A stretch of 11,177 nucleotides of DNA from Akkermansiaceae bacterium UBA985 (GCA_002292185.1 DBBL01000037.1:1-11177); one strand, 5' to 3'. Shown: positions 1-7,291, counted from the first letter of the stretch. Numbers and translations are program-made. The notes: generated from the letters alone by a model not told the origin.

Positions 1-245
1 TCCTGACCTACAACAAACTCATTGAGTTTCTCAGATAGTTCCTCGGGAGTAGGCACTTCACCCTTGGGTATATGAGTTTCAGCAACAGTGCTTTTGTTTT
101 CGCCGAGCTCTTTTTCCAAAATGGATGAGCAAACTTGAATGCATTCATCACATATATAAACAGCGGGGCCTGCGATGAGTTTTTTGACTTCTGAGTGACT
201 TTTGCCACAGAAGGAACACATGGTAATATTAGATGATCGGGCCAT
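1..245 (-). CDS. clpX: ClpX, ATP-dependent Clp protease ATP-binding subunit (N-terminal part)
   Basis: This is the first 81 codons of ClpX, the AAA+ unfoldase that recognises tagged substrates in the cytoplasm and threads them into ClpP; the rest lies beyond the left edge. The translation begins MARSSNITMCSFCGKSHSEV and carries the ClpX zinc-binding domain: Cys10 and Cys13 (CSFC) with Cys32 and Cys35 (CDEC), at the same 22-residue spacing as in E. coli ClpX, and the KKLIAGPAVYICDEC core typical of the family. The linker and the start of the AAA+ domain (PEELSEKLNEFVVGQ) follow. It lies downstream of clpP with a 127-base gap that contains a terminator-like hairpin. No Shine-Dalgarno sequence precedes the ATG at 243-245 (CATTAAAATCCTCTT then ATG). 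Met9 is a possible alternative start, but no better supported. The identification is very secure; the exact start is less so. Confidence 0.95.
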   Translation of the reverse strand, partial: MARSSNITMCSFCGKSHSEVKKLIAGPAVYICDECIQVCSSILEKELGENKSTVAETHIPKGEVPTPEELSEKLNEFVVGQ

Positions 246-300
246 AAGAGGATTTTAATGAGACGCTTGAGCCTCGTTTGTTGGGTTGTCTGATCTTTAC

Positions 301-342
301 AAAAGAAAAGGCGTGCATGGTGAGCAACACCAATAACACGCC
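301..342 (-). terminator. Terminator-like hairpin between clpP and clpX
   Basis: Read on the minus strand, GGCGTG (342-337) pairs with CACGCC (315-310). An inner stem, GGTG with CACC (331-328 and 322-319), lies inside it with a 5-base loop. The 3' arm is followed directly by TTTTCTTTT (309-301). The two stems are separated by a small asymmetric internal loop, so the structure is not perfect. It sits about 30 bases after the clpP stop, where an intrinsic terminator or an attenuator that lowers clpX expression would be expected. Confidence 0.55.
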
Positions 343-372
343 CGTATCTTAACCTAGAATGATCCTAATGTC

Positions 373-1053
373 TCATTTTTTTGCGTCATCTGCGTCATCA
401 TCAGCAGGGAGTTCCTTGCGGCTTTGGAGAACCTTGTCCACCAAACCGTATTCAGCAGATTCCTCAGCAGACATGTAATTATCACGGTCAGCATCTTTTT
501 CCACTTGTTTGACCGTCTTGCCAGTGTGCTTGGACAAGATGTCGTTGAGTTTCTTTTTCAAATTGAACATGAAGCCGATTGTCCTTTCGACATCAGCTGC
601 TGTGCCTTGAGCGCCACCGGAGACCTGGTGGATCATGACGTGTGAGTTAGGCAGACAGAAGCGCTTGCCTTTAGTTCCAGCTGTAAGCAGAACAGCGCCC
701 ATGGAGGCGGCGATGCCGATGCAGTAGGTGTTCACATCACATGTCAAAAACTGCATGGTATCATAAATGGCAAGGCCAGCGGTGACGGAGCCACCAGGTG
801 AGTTGATGTAAATATGGATATCCTTTTTAGGGTCCTGCATTTGCAAAAACAGCATCTGAGCGATGACAGAGTTCGCCACGCCATCATCAATGCCGGTGCC
901 AATGAAAATAATACGATCCTTGAGTAGACGGGAGTAGATGTCGAACGCACGTTCGCCGCGCCCGTCAGATTCAATAACGGTGGGGATGTAGTAGTTGTTT
1001 ACAGGTGTAGATTCCATGGAGAGTTGAGATGTTGGATTGATTGTTTTGTGCAT
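373..1053 (-). CDS. clpP: ClpP, ATP-dependent Clp protease proteolytic subunit
   Basis: ClpP is the serine peptidase (family S14) that forms the barrel of the ClpXP and ClpAP proteases. The 226-residue product has the whole catalytic triad at the usual spacing: Ser117 in [10 protein letters not shown], His142 in MIHQVSGG and Asp191 in DRDNYMSA (25 and 74 residues from the serine, as in E. coli). [11 protein letters not shown] (83-93) and the [19 protein letters not shown] block near the N-terminus are also typical. E. coli ClpP has 207 residues; the extra length is a slightly long leader and an acidic C-terminal tail ([11 protein letters not shown]). The gene starts 18 bases after the tig stop, so the two are probably co-transcribed. 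The start could be Met1 (1053) or Met13 (1017). I keep Met1 because a weak GAAGA lies upstream of it and nothing precedes Met13. ClpP is often processed at the N-terminus, so this matters little. Confidence 0.97.
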   Translation of the reverse strand: MHKTINPTSQLSMESTPVNNYYIPTVIESDGRGERAFDIYSRLLKDRIIFIGTGIDDGVANSVIAQMLFLQMQDPKKDIHIYINSPGGSVTAGLAIYDTMQFLTCDVNTYCIGIAASMGAVLLTAGTKGKRFCLPNSHVMIHQVSGGAQGTAADVERTIGFMFNLKKKLNDILSKHTGKTVKQVEKDADRDNYMSAEESAEYGLVDKVLQSRKELPADDDADDAKK

Positions 1054-1071
1054 GCTGGTGGTGATGTCTTC

Positions 1072-2418
1072 TTATGCCTTAGCCGCTTCAGCTTCGACCG
1101 CTGCTTCTTCAATCTTCGCGTTCTCGATGAGGAAGTCAATGGCCTTGCCGATGAGGATGGAGCTTCTCAGACTAGAGATGCGCCCAGAACGTTGCATCTC
1201 TTTGGCGAGTGCCTTGGGAGACTTTTTCTGCTGCTTAGCCATCGCATTAACACGCTGGAAAACCTCGGCATCATTTACTTCGATGTTCTCTGCACGAGCA
1301 ACTTCTTGAAGGATGAAGTTTGTTTTCAAATTGTTGCGGGCTTGGACTTGAGCTGCGGCAATGATTTCTGCTTGCTGGGTGGCGATGTCTTCGTCACTCA
1401 TGCCAGCTTGGGCACCGCGCGCGACCATGTCGTCTGCGCTACCTTGAGCTTCAGCTGCCACCATTTCCTCAGGAAGTGCGAAATCAATCTTAGCGAGCAA
1501 GCTCTCAACGATTTGATTCACCTTAGACTCTTCAGCCTGCTGCTTTTTCTGTTGAGCGATTTGCTCAGAGATAAGCTCTTTGAGGTCATTGAGTGTCTTG
1601 TCCTCGCCGAATTGGAGTGTCTCCGCGACAAAGGCATCATTGACCTCGGGGAGCTTTTGTTCCTTGATGCCTTTGATGGTGACATCAAAAAGAAGTTCTT
1701 TGCCGTGAAGTTTTTCTACAGGAAATTCATCTCCCACAGTGCATGGCACTTTAAGTTGGTCGCCGCAAGAAGCACCTTCAAGTTGCTTGGTGAAACCTGG
1801 CAGGAAGGCATCATCCTTAATTTGGATCCAGTAGTCTTCTTTGCCACTTAGAATCCCAGCTGATTCGCCGAGGGCCTCCTCGAGGGCTTGGCCGTCGAGA
1901 GTGGATGTGAAATCAATCACTGCAATGTCATCGGCCTTCACAGCACGATCTTCGATGTCTGTATATTCGGCGTAGCGCTCTGCGACACCGTCTATTTCAC
2001 GTTGAACTTCCTCGTCACTGGCATCGGTAGGGGCGATCTTGATTTCGATACCCTTATACTCAGGCAACTCAAAGCTGGGTGCCAAAATCATAGGCATGAC
2101 AAAACTAAAGGAACCGTCTTTTGCGTGGTCAAGTGTTTCAGGGTTTTTGAAGTTGAGCACCTTGAGCTCTTCATCCTGCTTCATCGCTTCGCTGCAAGCA
2201 GCGCTGATCAGGCGAGATTCGAGTTCTTGCTTGATGTCATTGGCGAATCGCTTTTCGATAACGGAGATAGGCGTCTTACCTGGTCGAAACCCGGGGATTT
2301 TTGCCTGTGATCCAAAAGCGGTAACGATGCTTTTGCGTTCGCTCTGAACTTTTTCGGCTGGGATTTCTGCACGAAGGGTTGCGGTGCATTCAGGTTGCTT
2401 GTCGACAGTAATGTTCAT
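1072..2418 (-). CDS. tig: Trigger factor, ribosome-associated chaperone and prolyl isomerase
   Basis: Trigger factor binds at the ribosome exit tunnel and shields nascent chains. The 448-residue product (E. coli has 432) shows the three expected parts: an N-terminal ribosome-binding domain (about 1-115) with the signature GFRPGKTP at 43-50 (E. coli has the equivalent GFRxGKxP loop); a FKBP-type peptidyl-prolyl isomerase domain (about 160-250), beginning KADDIAVIDF and including FLPGFTKQLEG and KELLFDVTIKGIKE; and a long helical C-terminal chaperone domain (about 260-435) with IGKAIDFLIENAKI near its end. A short Ala/Glu-rich tail closes the protein. The order tig, clpP, clpX is the conserved bacterial arrangement and supports the call. 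No Shine-Dalgarno sequence precedes the start (TAGATTTTCACC then ATG). A possible promoter and a hairpin lie upstream and are listed separately. Confidence 0.96.
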   Translation of the reverse strand: MNITVDKQPECTATLRAEIPAEKVQSERKSIVTAFGSQAKIPGFRPGKTPISVIEKRFANDIKQELESRLISAACSEAMKQDEELKVLNFKNPETLDHAKDGSFSFVMPMILAPSFELPEYKGIEIKIAPTDASDEEVQREIDGVAERYAEYTDIEDRAVKADDIAVIDFTSTLDGQALEEALGESAGILSGKEDYWIQIKDDAFLPGFTKQLEGASCGDQLKVPCTVGDEFPVEKLHGKELLFDVTIKGIKEQKLPEVNDAFVAETLQFGEDKTLNDLKELISEQIAQQKKQQAEESKVNQIVESLLAKIDFALPEEMVAAEAQGSADDMVARGAQAGMSDEDIATQQAEIIAAAQVQARNNLKTNFILQEVARAENIEVNDAEVFQRVNAMAKQQKKSPKALAKEMQRSGRISSLRSSILIGKAIDFLIENAKIEEAAVEAEAAKA

Positions 2419-2462
2419 GGTGAAAATCTAGTGTTTGAATTATGTGACTGGAATGTTGTTTT

Positions 2463-2499
2463 AAAAAGGCCTCGCGATTACCGAAACAGGGAGCGAGGC
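2463..2499 (-). promoter_or_regulatory. Hairpin with short T run in the tig upstream region
   Basis: On the minus strand GCCTCGC (2499-2493) pairs perfectly with GCGAGGC (2475-2469) across a 17-base loop, followed by C and TTTTT (2467-2463). It lies 45 bases before the tig start. It resembles an intrinsic terminator and could act as a leader attenuator, or could end a short transcript from further upstream. I see no RNA gene or ORF in 2500-2685 on this strand that it would terminate. Confidence 0.45.
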
Positions 2500-2502
2500 G
2501 GA

Positions 2503-2531
2503 AAACTAGTGTTCGTAGAGCCCGGAGTCAA
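2503..2531 (-). promoter_or_regulatory. Candidate sigma70-type promoter for tig
   Basis: On the minus strand TTGACT (2531-2526) matches 5 of 6 bases of a -35 box. It is followed after exactly 17 bases by TAGTTT (2508-2503), which matches the -10 consensus at only 3 of 6. Transcription would begin near 2496, inside the 5' arm of the hairpin at 2469-2499, so the promoter and an intact leader hairpin cannot both hold as drawn. Treat it as a candidate only. Confidence 0.3.
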
Positions 2532-2685
2532 GAACCATGACAGGCATAACCATCGATGATTACGACGGGGCTCGTATTTGTTTCATGCGATAAATCGGCT
2601 TTCCGCTAAATATTTAAATGATTGGTGATAGAAGCTTGGCTTTTCCACAGTAAATCAATAATAGCTCCTCGCTATCATTCAGACC

Positions 2686-5600
2686 ATGAGCAAACGCTTC
2701 ACTCTTATCAAACAGGTATTTTTGGTTCTAGTCACTATTTTGACAACGGGTCAATTTTCCTTATCCAATCCAGCTATTGAAACTCCAGTAGCTGCGCAGA
2801 ATTCCACAAATCAAGATTCCGCCCGTAGTAATCTCCGAATCAGAGATTACACCTTTGGCTATTGGCAGAACGGTATGCGCAAATACAAAGGTGATCCATC
2901 GGCAGACGTATTGTGCATTGAATCAGGTCATTATGGAATGGCGCTTGATATGGCTCAGCTTGATAAGCCTAAATTTGGTCTTTTTGATACGGTATTGGAT
3001 TATTCAAACGCACTAAAGCTGAGGGACAGCAGGATGAACCATCTTACTGAGGCGCAACTTGAAATTGAATTTGAGCAAGGTGGTAAAATATACCGAGCCA
3101 AGCGCTGTGGTGCTGCAGCTGAGCGACTGGCGGAAGGCCGTATGCATAGTGCTCGGCTCTGGGAATCTGCCCGCCTAGTCCAGCATTATGATTTTCAAGG
3201 ACTGGAGTTTACCGACGATAATGGAGAAGAACTGGTAACTAATGCCAAGCTCGATCTCGTAGCATGGCCTGACTCGCTTACGTTCAACGTCGAAATGGAA
3301 CCCGTGATTACTCTGGGTGACAATCTGCAGCAGGGGATTGTAGGAAAGGGGCAGGGTGTTTACAACAGTTCACAGCTCATTGCTCATCAGCCAGCCCTTG
3401 AGCACGAACAATTCACGGTGGAAGCATGGGTCAAGGTTCCTGAAGCTTATATTCATAAAAACAGAAGTTGGATCGTCTCAAAAAATGGCAGTGAGAATAA
3501 GGAGGGTTATTTTGGCATCGCAATCCGAGGGGATAGCCTCATTGCTGCTCTTAATATAGGTGGCGTTGATCGACGCAACTACTACGAGGTGAAAACTGAG
3601 CGGCATTCATTGATCGGGGGTAAATGGCATCATGTAGTCATGACCTATGATGGTAAGACACTCGAAGTCTACCTGGACGGGAGAAAACGCGATGGCATCG
3701 AGCTTAATAAGAAAAGAGTTCTGGGTAGTGGAGACATGCGGATTGGTAAAAAAGCCAACAACTCAGGCCAGTCAGCTCGTGTTGTCGTTGACCAGCTCAG
3801 GGTATGGAGCAAAGTTCTAAACCGCCATGAGATTGCGAAAAACGCGCGCACCCCGGCAAAGATTGCAAACCGCGAGAGCCTTGCATATGTCAACGACTTT
3901 GAGACTGGCGCTGATTTGAAACTTCCGGTCTGGAATAATTCGAGGATTAAAATATCTTTGAGCGGCGCTGGTAAAAAATGGGTATCGGAAAAGGTGGTGA
4001 GCCAAGCCTGGGGTATTGGTCAAAAACAACTATTTACGCTCAATTGCCGTCTCAATCCGAGGGATCGAGGCAAGGAAAAGGTCCAGGCTTTCATGAAGCA
4101 CAATAATCAGCTCCAAGTTAATTACCGCGATGATTTTGATTGTTATGTAGCCTCCATCAAACGACCCAAACGAAAGGGCAAGTCAGGGTATAATGATATC
4201 CGTGACTACGATGAAATTGATATCACGGTTGATTCACAGACCGGGACAAGTGTGCCCTTTCTTATGGAGATCATTGAGCCTGCCAACATCACTGGGATTT
4301 GCCCCGTTCTGTGTGACGAGCAGGGGCGGCCCACAGGGATTCCTGTGCAATTGAGCAAGAACTGGCACTACTCAAAAATGGGAGCTTATCTTAGGGCTTA
4401 CGCGCTGCTTCCGGCCACCAAAGGCCAGAGCAAATACAAACTCAAGCTTGTTTACGGATTTTACGGCACTCTGCCATCAGCCTCACACGCCCAGCTTTCT
4501 CTCGTCGGCTACAATGGCAACGGGCGCTGGGACCAGCTTGCCATTGGCTGTTGGGGGGAGACCTACTGCATGGATGTGGATATGAGTTGCACGGATGTGG
4601 CAGTTACAGATGTCAGGTTGTTGATGGTCAGAAAAGATGCAGAAGGCGTGAAATGGGGTTGGACGGATGCTGGATGGGGCGGAGACTGGCTTGGTTTAAA
4701 AGATGGCAATCAACAAAAACTCCTCTTCAACGGTCTTAAAACAGCGTATCGGTCACATGGCCCGTGTCTGACCGAGGTGGAGTATAATGGGTTTTATGGC
4801 GCTGCACGTGAATTGAGTTTTGACTCTACTGTGCGGACATTGCGCACGGATGACTACGCGCGCACCTTCACGACTTTGAATTACACATTCGACAAAAAGG
4901 TTTCGGCCGAGGGTTGGATTTTTAAGGTAGGGCGCACGGGGCACTATATCACTCCAAGAATTGCCTACGGAAATGCTGCTGGATTGGTCAAAGAGCATGT
5001 GGTGTCAGATGGCCTGAAGAAAGGGGAAATGCACATACCAGAGACAACCATCATGGGTGCAGCACCCTGGTGGGTGTCGTTCCCAGGAGGCTATCACGAT
5101 AGGGACGGATTTGCGTCAGGATACCGGGCACTGGTCATCCGTTCTTTCAGAGCGGTAATCAGTGGCAAGGAATACCTCAATCCGACCATTGAATTGCCTG
5201 CGTATCATATTAGCTCCAGTGGCAAGGCCGGGCTTGATTTGCATCTCAAGGCGCCAGTCGGAATAACTGAGTTTAATCCAGGGGACCAAATTCACTTGGA
5301 TGTGGAGTGGATCACGCTGCCTCGTCAGGCGGCTGATTACTATGGCCCGAACGCGGCTTTCAGACAACATCTGCAAGCGTCACCATCCTCATGGAAGACG
5401 GCTCATCGGGAAGCAGCGGGTAACGACCTGAAGGTGAGTGCGGAGGGTGGATCTGTGAAGAGTAATTACCCTGTTATCATTCAAGCGCAGAAACCAAATG
5501 TGACGGTTAACCTCAAAGGCGGCGTTGGCTATGTGCCTATCCGTTTTGATGGGCTCGATTCCGCTCATGGCTATGAGCTCTACCAACGCATCAATGGCCA

Positions 5601-5820
5601 AGAGCAAAAGCTCGATCAGGCCGTTCACGGCAACGATTTCTGGCAAACTGATTACGATGCTCAATCGAAGACCTATAAAATCACTTATAATCTACCTCTG
5701 GACGGGCTGGCTCAATCTTCATGGATACTCAAAAAGGCTCCTTTGAAACTGCCCGTCGCAGAGATTAGTCCTGTGCCTGAAACCGCGCCCGAGCCAAAGC
5801 AAAACAATCCTACCGAGTAA
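2686..5820 (+). CDS. Large exported LamG/concanavalin-fold protein of unknown function
   Basis: This 1044-residue protein starts with a clear Sec signal peptide: SKR then a hydrophobic stretch (FTLIKQVFLVLVTILTTG), with likely cleavage between about residues 27 and 37. Residues 50-205 form a domain I do not recognise. Residues about 218-390 form a LamG-like jellyroll: FTVEAWVKVPE (243-253), GKWHHVVMTYDGKTLEVYLDG (312-332) and VVVDQLRVWSKVLNRHEI (367-383) are its usual strands and turns. Residues 500-890 are beta-rich and aromatic, with a Trp/Gly-rich segment WGWTDAGWGGDW (657-668), and match no enzyme family I know. The C-terminal part (about 920-1018) looks like an immunoglobulin/fibronectin-like fold and ends in a Pro-rich tail. 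There is no lipobox, membrane anchor or PEP-CTERM-like sorting tail, so the protein is probably periplasmic or secreted. No catalytic residues can be named. Polysaccharide binding is only a guess from the LamG fold. The start lacks a Shine-Dalgarno sequence; a small hairpin (ATAGC/GCTAT, 2661-2675) precedes it. Confidence 0.85.
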   Translation: MSKRFTLIKQVFLVLVTILTTGQFSLSNPAIETPVAAQNSTNQDSARSNLRIRDYTFGYWQNGMRKYKGDPSADVLCIESGHYGMALDMAQLDKPKFGLFDTVLDYSNALKLRDSRMNHLTEAQLEIEFEQGGKIYRAKRCGAAAERLAEGRMHSARLWESARLVQHYDFQGLEFTDDNGEELVTNAKLDLVAWPDSLTFNVEMEPVITLGDNLQQGIVGKGQGVYNSSQLIAHQPALEHEQFTVEAWVKVPEAYIHKNRSWIVSKNGSENKEGYFGIAIRGDSLIAALNIGGVDRRNYYEVKTERHSLIGGKWHHVVMTYDGKTLEVYLDGRKRDGIELNKKRVLGSGDMRIGKKANNSGQSARVVVDQLRVWSKVLNRHEIAKNARTPAKIANRESLAYVNDFETGADLKLPVWNNSRIKISLSGAGKKWVSEKVVSQAWGIGQKQLFTLNCRLNPRDRGKEKVQAFMKHNNQLQVNYRDDFDCYVASIKRPKRKGKSGYNDIRDYDEIDITVDSQTGTSVPFLMEIIEPANITGICPVLCDEQGRPTGIPVQLSKNWHYSKMGAYLRAYALLPATKGQSKYKLKLVYGFYGTLPSASHAQLSLVGYNGNGRWDQLAIGCWGETYCMDVDMSCTDVAVTDVRLLMVRKDAEGVKWGWTDAGWGGDWLGLKDGNQQKLLFNGLKTAYRSHGPCLTEVEYNGFYGAARELSFDSTVRTLRTDDYARTFTTLNYTFDKKVSAEGWIFKVGRTGHYITPRIAYGNAAGLVKEHVVSDGLKKGEMHIPETTIMGAAPWWVSFPGGYHDRDGFASGYRALVIRSFRAVISGKEYLNPTIELPAYHISSSGKAGLDLHLKAPVGITEFNPGDQIHLDVEWITLPRQAADYYGPNAAFRQHLQASPSSWKTAHREAAGNDLKVSAEGGSVKSNYPVIIQAQKPNVTVNLKGGVGYVPIRFDGLDSAHGYELYQRINGQEQKLDQAVHGNDFWQTDYDAQSKTYKITYNLPLDGLAQSSWILKKAPLKLPVAEISPVPETAPEPKQNNPTE

Positions 5821-5825
5821 GACCA

Positions 5826-5850
5826 CGCAATATGCATTAATTGCGATTTT
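5826..5850 (+). terminator. Weak terminator-like hairpin after the LamG gene
   Basis: CGCAAT (5826-5831) pairs with ATTGCG (5840-5845) over an 8-base loop and is followed by ATTTT (5846-5850). The stem is short and AT-rich and the T run has only four bases. Its position 6 bases after the stop codon is right for a terminator, but strength is doubtful. Confidence 0.35.
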
Positions 5851-5943
5851 AGTGGAAAAAATTGATACCGCGAGTAGAGTAAACATTGATGGTTGATTGA
5901 TAGTCGGTCATGCCATCACCCCAATAAACAAAAACAAAAATTG

Positions 5944-6153
5944 ATGAAAAAAGTAATCCAAAATCTATCCTTTATGTCTGCAGTCGCAATCTCTGCCTTT
6001 GCCTTGAGCTCATGTGCAGCGACAGGCAGCTGTGCTTCCGACTGCAAAAAATCTTGTGGCACCAAGTCTTGCTGCTCAAGTGATGCTTCCAAGGGCTGCT
6101 GCAAGAAAAGCTCATGTGCAGCTGACTGCACCAAGGCCTGCTGCGCTGAGTAA
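5944..6153 (+). CDS. Small cysteine-rich lipoprotein, metallothionein-like composition
   Basis: The product has 69 residues. It begins MKKVIQNLSF with a hydrophobic stretch and a lipobox, Leu21-Ser22-Ser23-Cys24, so signal peptidase II should cleave before Cys24 and leave a lipid-anchored peptide of 46 residues. Twelve of those 46 are cysteines (24, 30, 34, 38, 43, 44, 52, 53, 58, 62, 66, 67), with many Lys, Ser and Ala and no aromatic residue or histidine. There is internal repetition: SCASDCKKSC (29-38) resembles SCAADCTKAC (57-66), and a Lys-small-Cys-Cys unit occurs three times (41-44, 50-53, 64-67). Function is unknown. Metal binding, as in metallothioneins, or a disulfide-knotted surface peptide are both possible. 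An ATG at 5893 is in frame, but would put a polar stretch before the signal peptide; the ATG at 5944 fits far better. A strong terminator follows. Confidence 0.8.
   Translation: MKKVIQNLSFMSAVAISAFALSSCAATGSCASDCKKSCGTKSCCSSDASKGCCKKSSCAADCTKACCAE
6007..6122 (+). repeat. 14-bp direct repeat within the cysteine-rich lipoprotein gene
   Basis: AGCTCATGTGCAGC occurs at 6007-6020 and again, unchanged, at 6109-6122. The first copy encodes the lipobox Ser-Ser-Cys-Ala and the second encodes Ser-Ser-Cys-Ala in the C-terminal repeat, in the same reading frame. This suggests growth of the gene by internal duplication or exchange. Confidence 0.8.
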
Positions 6154-6177
6154 CAAAAATATCTTTGAAATAAGATC

Positions 6178-6217
6178 AAGCGTCCATCTCCTTAACAGGG
6201 GCATGGGCGCTTTTTTT
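6178..6217 (+). terminator. Rho-independent terminator after the lipoprotein gene
   Basis: AAGCGTCCAT (6178-6187) pairs with ATGGGCGCTT (6203-6212) with one G-U pair. A few more pairs are possible inside (TCC with GGG). The arm runs straight into a seven-base T tract (6211-6217). It lies 24 bases after the lipoprotein stop and separates that gene from ribF. Confidence 0.85.
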
Positions 6218-6222
6218 ATCCT

Positions 6223-6250
6223 TTGCATATCAAAGTGGTGAAGTATGCAA
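6223..6250. promoter_or_regulatory. 7-bp inverted repeat in front of ribF
   Basis: TTGCATA (6223-6229) is mirrored perfectly by TATGCAA (6244-6250) with 14 bases between. It lies 16 bases before the ribF start and just after the preceding terminator, where the ribF promoter must be. It could be an operator for a dimeric regulator or a leader hairpin. There is no sign of an FMN riboswitch. Confidence 0.35.
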
Positions 6251-6265
6251 TCTCACCAGTAGTTC

Positions 6266-7213
6266 ATGATTCAGCTGATTAAAAACATTAATGACCTCGC
6301 GTCCATCAAGGAATCATTACACCTTGCCTTGGGTGTTTTCGACGGCCTGCATATTGGACACCAAAAGGTCATCGGCACCGCTGTTGATGCAGCTAAAAAT
6401 GAAGGCGGGCTGGCAGGCATTCTCACTTTTGAACCACACCCAATAAGGATTCTTGCTCCAGAGCTGGCGCCTCGCAGGATCCTCGCCTCGCTCAATCATA
6501 AACGCGAATTACTCAGTGAACTGGGTGTCGATGTGATGGTGGTGGTTGATTTTAATAAGGAATTTGCCGACTGTGAAGCTAATGTCTTTTTGCAGTCCTT
6601 GATTGGTGCGTGTCACGATCTTAAAACCCTTTCGATTGGTGAGGATTGGAAGTTTGGCAAAAAAAGACGTGGTGATATTACCATGCTTAAGGAGGTAGGT
6701 GATTCCCACGGCATAACGATCAACAGCAGTAAAGCGGTGATGCTTGACGGAGAGCGGGTCAGCAGTACGAGAATTAGACAGGCAATACGTGATGGTAATA
6801 TGATCGCGGCTCAGGCCATGCTCGGCAGGCAATACACCGTTCTCGGTGAGGTGATCAAGGGGCGTCAGCTAGGACGCCAGCTAGGCTTTCCTACGGCAAA
6901 CCTTAGAGTCTTCAACGAGCAGCTCCCGGCAGACGGTGTTTGGTGCGTTTCAGCGACACTTGCAAACGGAAAAATATTCAATGGGGTCGGCAACTTAGGC
7001 GTAAGGCCGACGGTTGAGGGCGCTGAGGCTAAGCGCATGCTTGAAGTTCACCTCTTAGATTTCAAGGAAGATATCTACGGGGAGACCATGGAGGTTAAAT
7101 TTCTCCAATATATTAGATCTGAGCAGAAATTCAGCTCCATCGAAGATCTCAGCAAGCAAATACAACGTGATGTTGAGAGCTGCCGTGCGTTTCATGCAGC
7201 TCACCAGGAATGA
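6266..7213 (+). CDS. ribF: RibF, bifunctional riboflavin kinase / FAD synthetase
   Basis: RibF phosphorylates riboflavin to FMN and then adenylylates FMN to FAD in the cytoplasm. The 315-residue length is normal for the bacterial bifunctional enzyme. The N-terminal FMN adenylyltransferase domain (about 1-185) has the nucleotidyltransferase motif GVFDGLHIGHQ (23-33) and the second motif VSSTRIRQAI (165-174). The C-terminal riboflavin kinase domain (about 187-308) has GRQLGFPTANL (203-213), with the PTAN residues that bind nucleotide and Mg2+, and LEVHLLDF (259-266), whose Glu260 corresponds to the catalytic glutamate. Both activities should therefore be intact. The gene has no close partner: a terminator lies upstream and a 78-base gap separates it from mdh. 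No Shine-Dalgarno sequence precedes the ATG, but the next motifs leave no better start. Confidence 0.96.
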   Translation: MIQLIKNINDLASIKESLHLALGVFDGLHIGHQKVIGTAVDAAKNEGGLAGILTFEPHPIRILAPELAPRRILASLNHKRELLSELGVDVMVVVDFNKEFADCEANVFLQSLIGACHDLKTLSIGEDWKFGKKRRGDITMLKEVGDSHGITINSSKAVMLDGERVSSTRIRQAIRDGNMIAAQAMLGRQYTVLGEVIKGRQLGRQLGFPTANLRVFNEQLPADGVWCVSATLANGKIFNGVGNLGVRPTVEGAEAKRMLEVHLLDFKEDIYGETMEVKFLQYIRSEQKFSSIEDLSKQIQRDVESCRAFHAAHQE

Positions 7214-7242
7214 GTTTTCTCGACGAAAGCGGGCATATCGGT

Positions 7243-7270
7243 TTGACCTTCGCTTCAAGCTGTGAATATT
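7243..7270 (+). promoter_or_regulatory. Candidate promoter for mdh
   Basis: TTGACC (7243-7248; 5 of 6 to the -35 consensus) is followed after 16 bases by AATATT (7265-7270; 4 of 6 to the -10 consensus). Transcription would start near 7277, about 15 bases before the ATG at 7292. The upstream GTG at 7262 would then lie inside the promoter, which supports the later start. Confidence 0.4.
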
Positions 7271-7291
7271 GCGTCCTCACTTATCTTATTT

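Noticed and set aside
8..208. Open frame of 66 codons on the minus strand
   Set aside because: It is the wrong frame over the start of clpX, which reads cleanly with four zinc-binding cysteines.
1024..1851. Long open frame (275 codons) on the plus strand
   Set aside because: It lies antisense across tig and clpP, whose translations match their families throughout. The frame has no recognisable domain and comes from the codon use of the real genes.
2510..2536. GTTC...GAAC segment reminiscent of a tRNA T arm
   Set aside because: The stem is only four pairs, the loop is too long, and no acceptor or anticodon arm can be drawn around it.
5893..5943. Earlier ATG for the cysteine-rich lipoprotein
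   Set aside because: It would put a polar, His/Lys/Gln-rich stretch before a well-formed signal peptide that starts with MKK.
7262..7291. GTG start that would add ten residues to malate dehydrogenase
   Set aside because: The extra residues match nothing in the family and overlap a promoter candidate; the ATG at 7292 begins right before the first beta strand.
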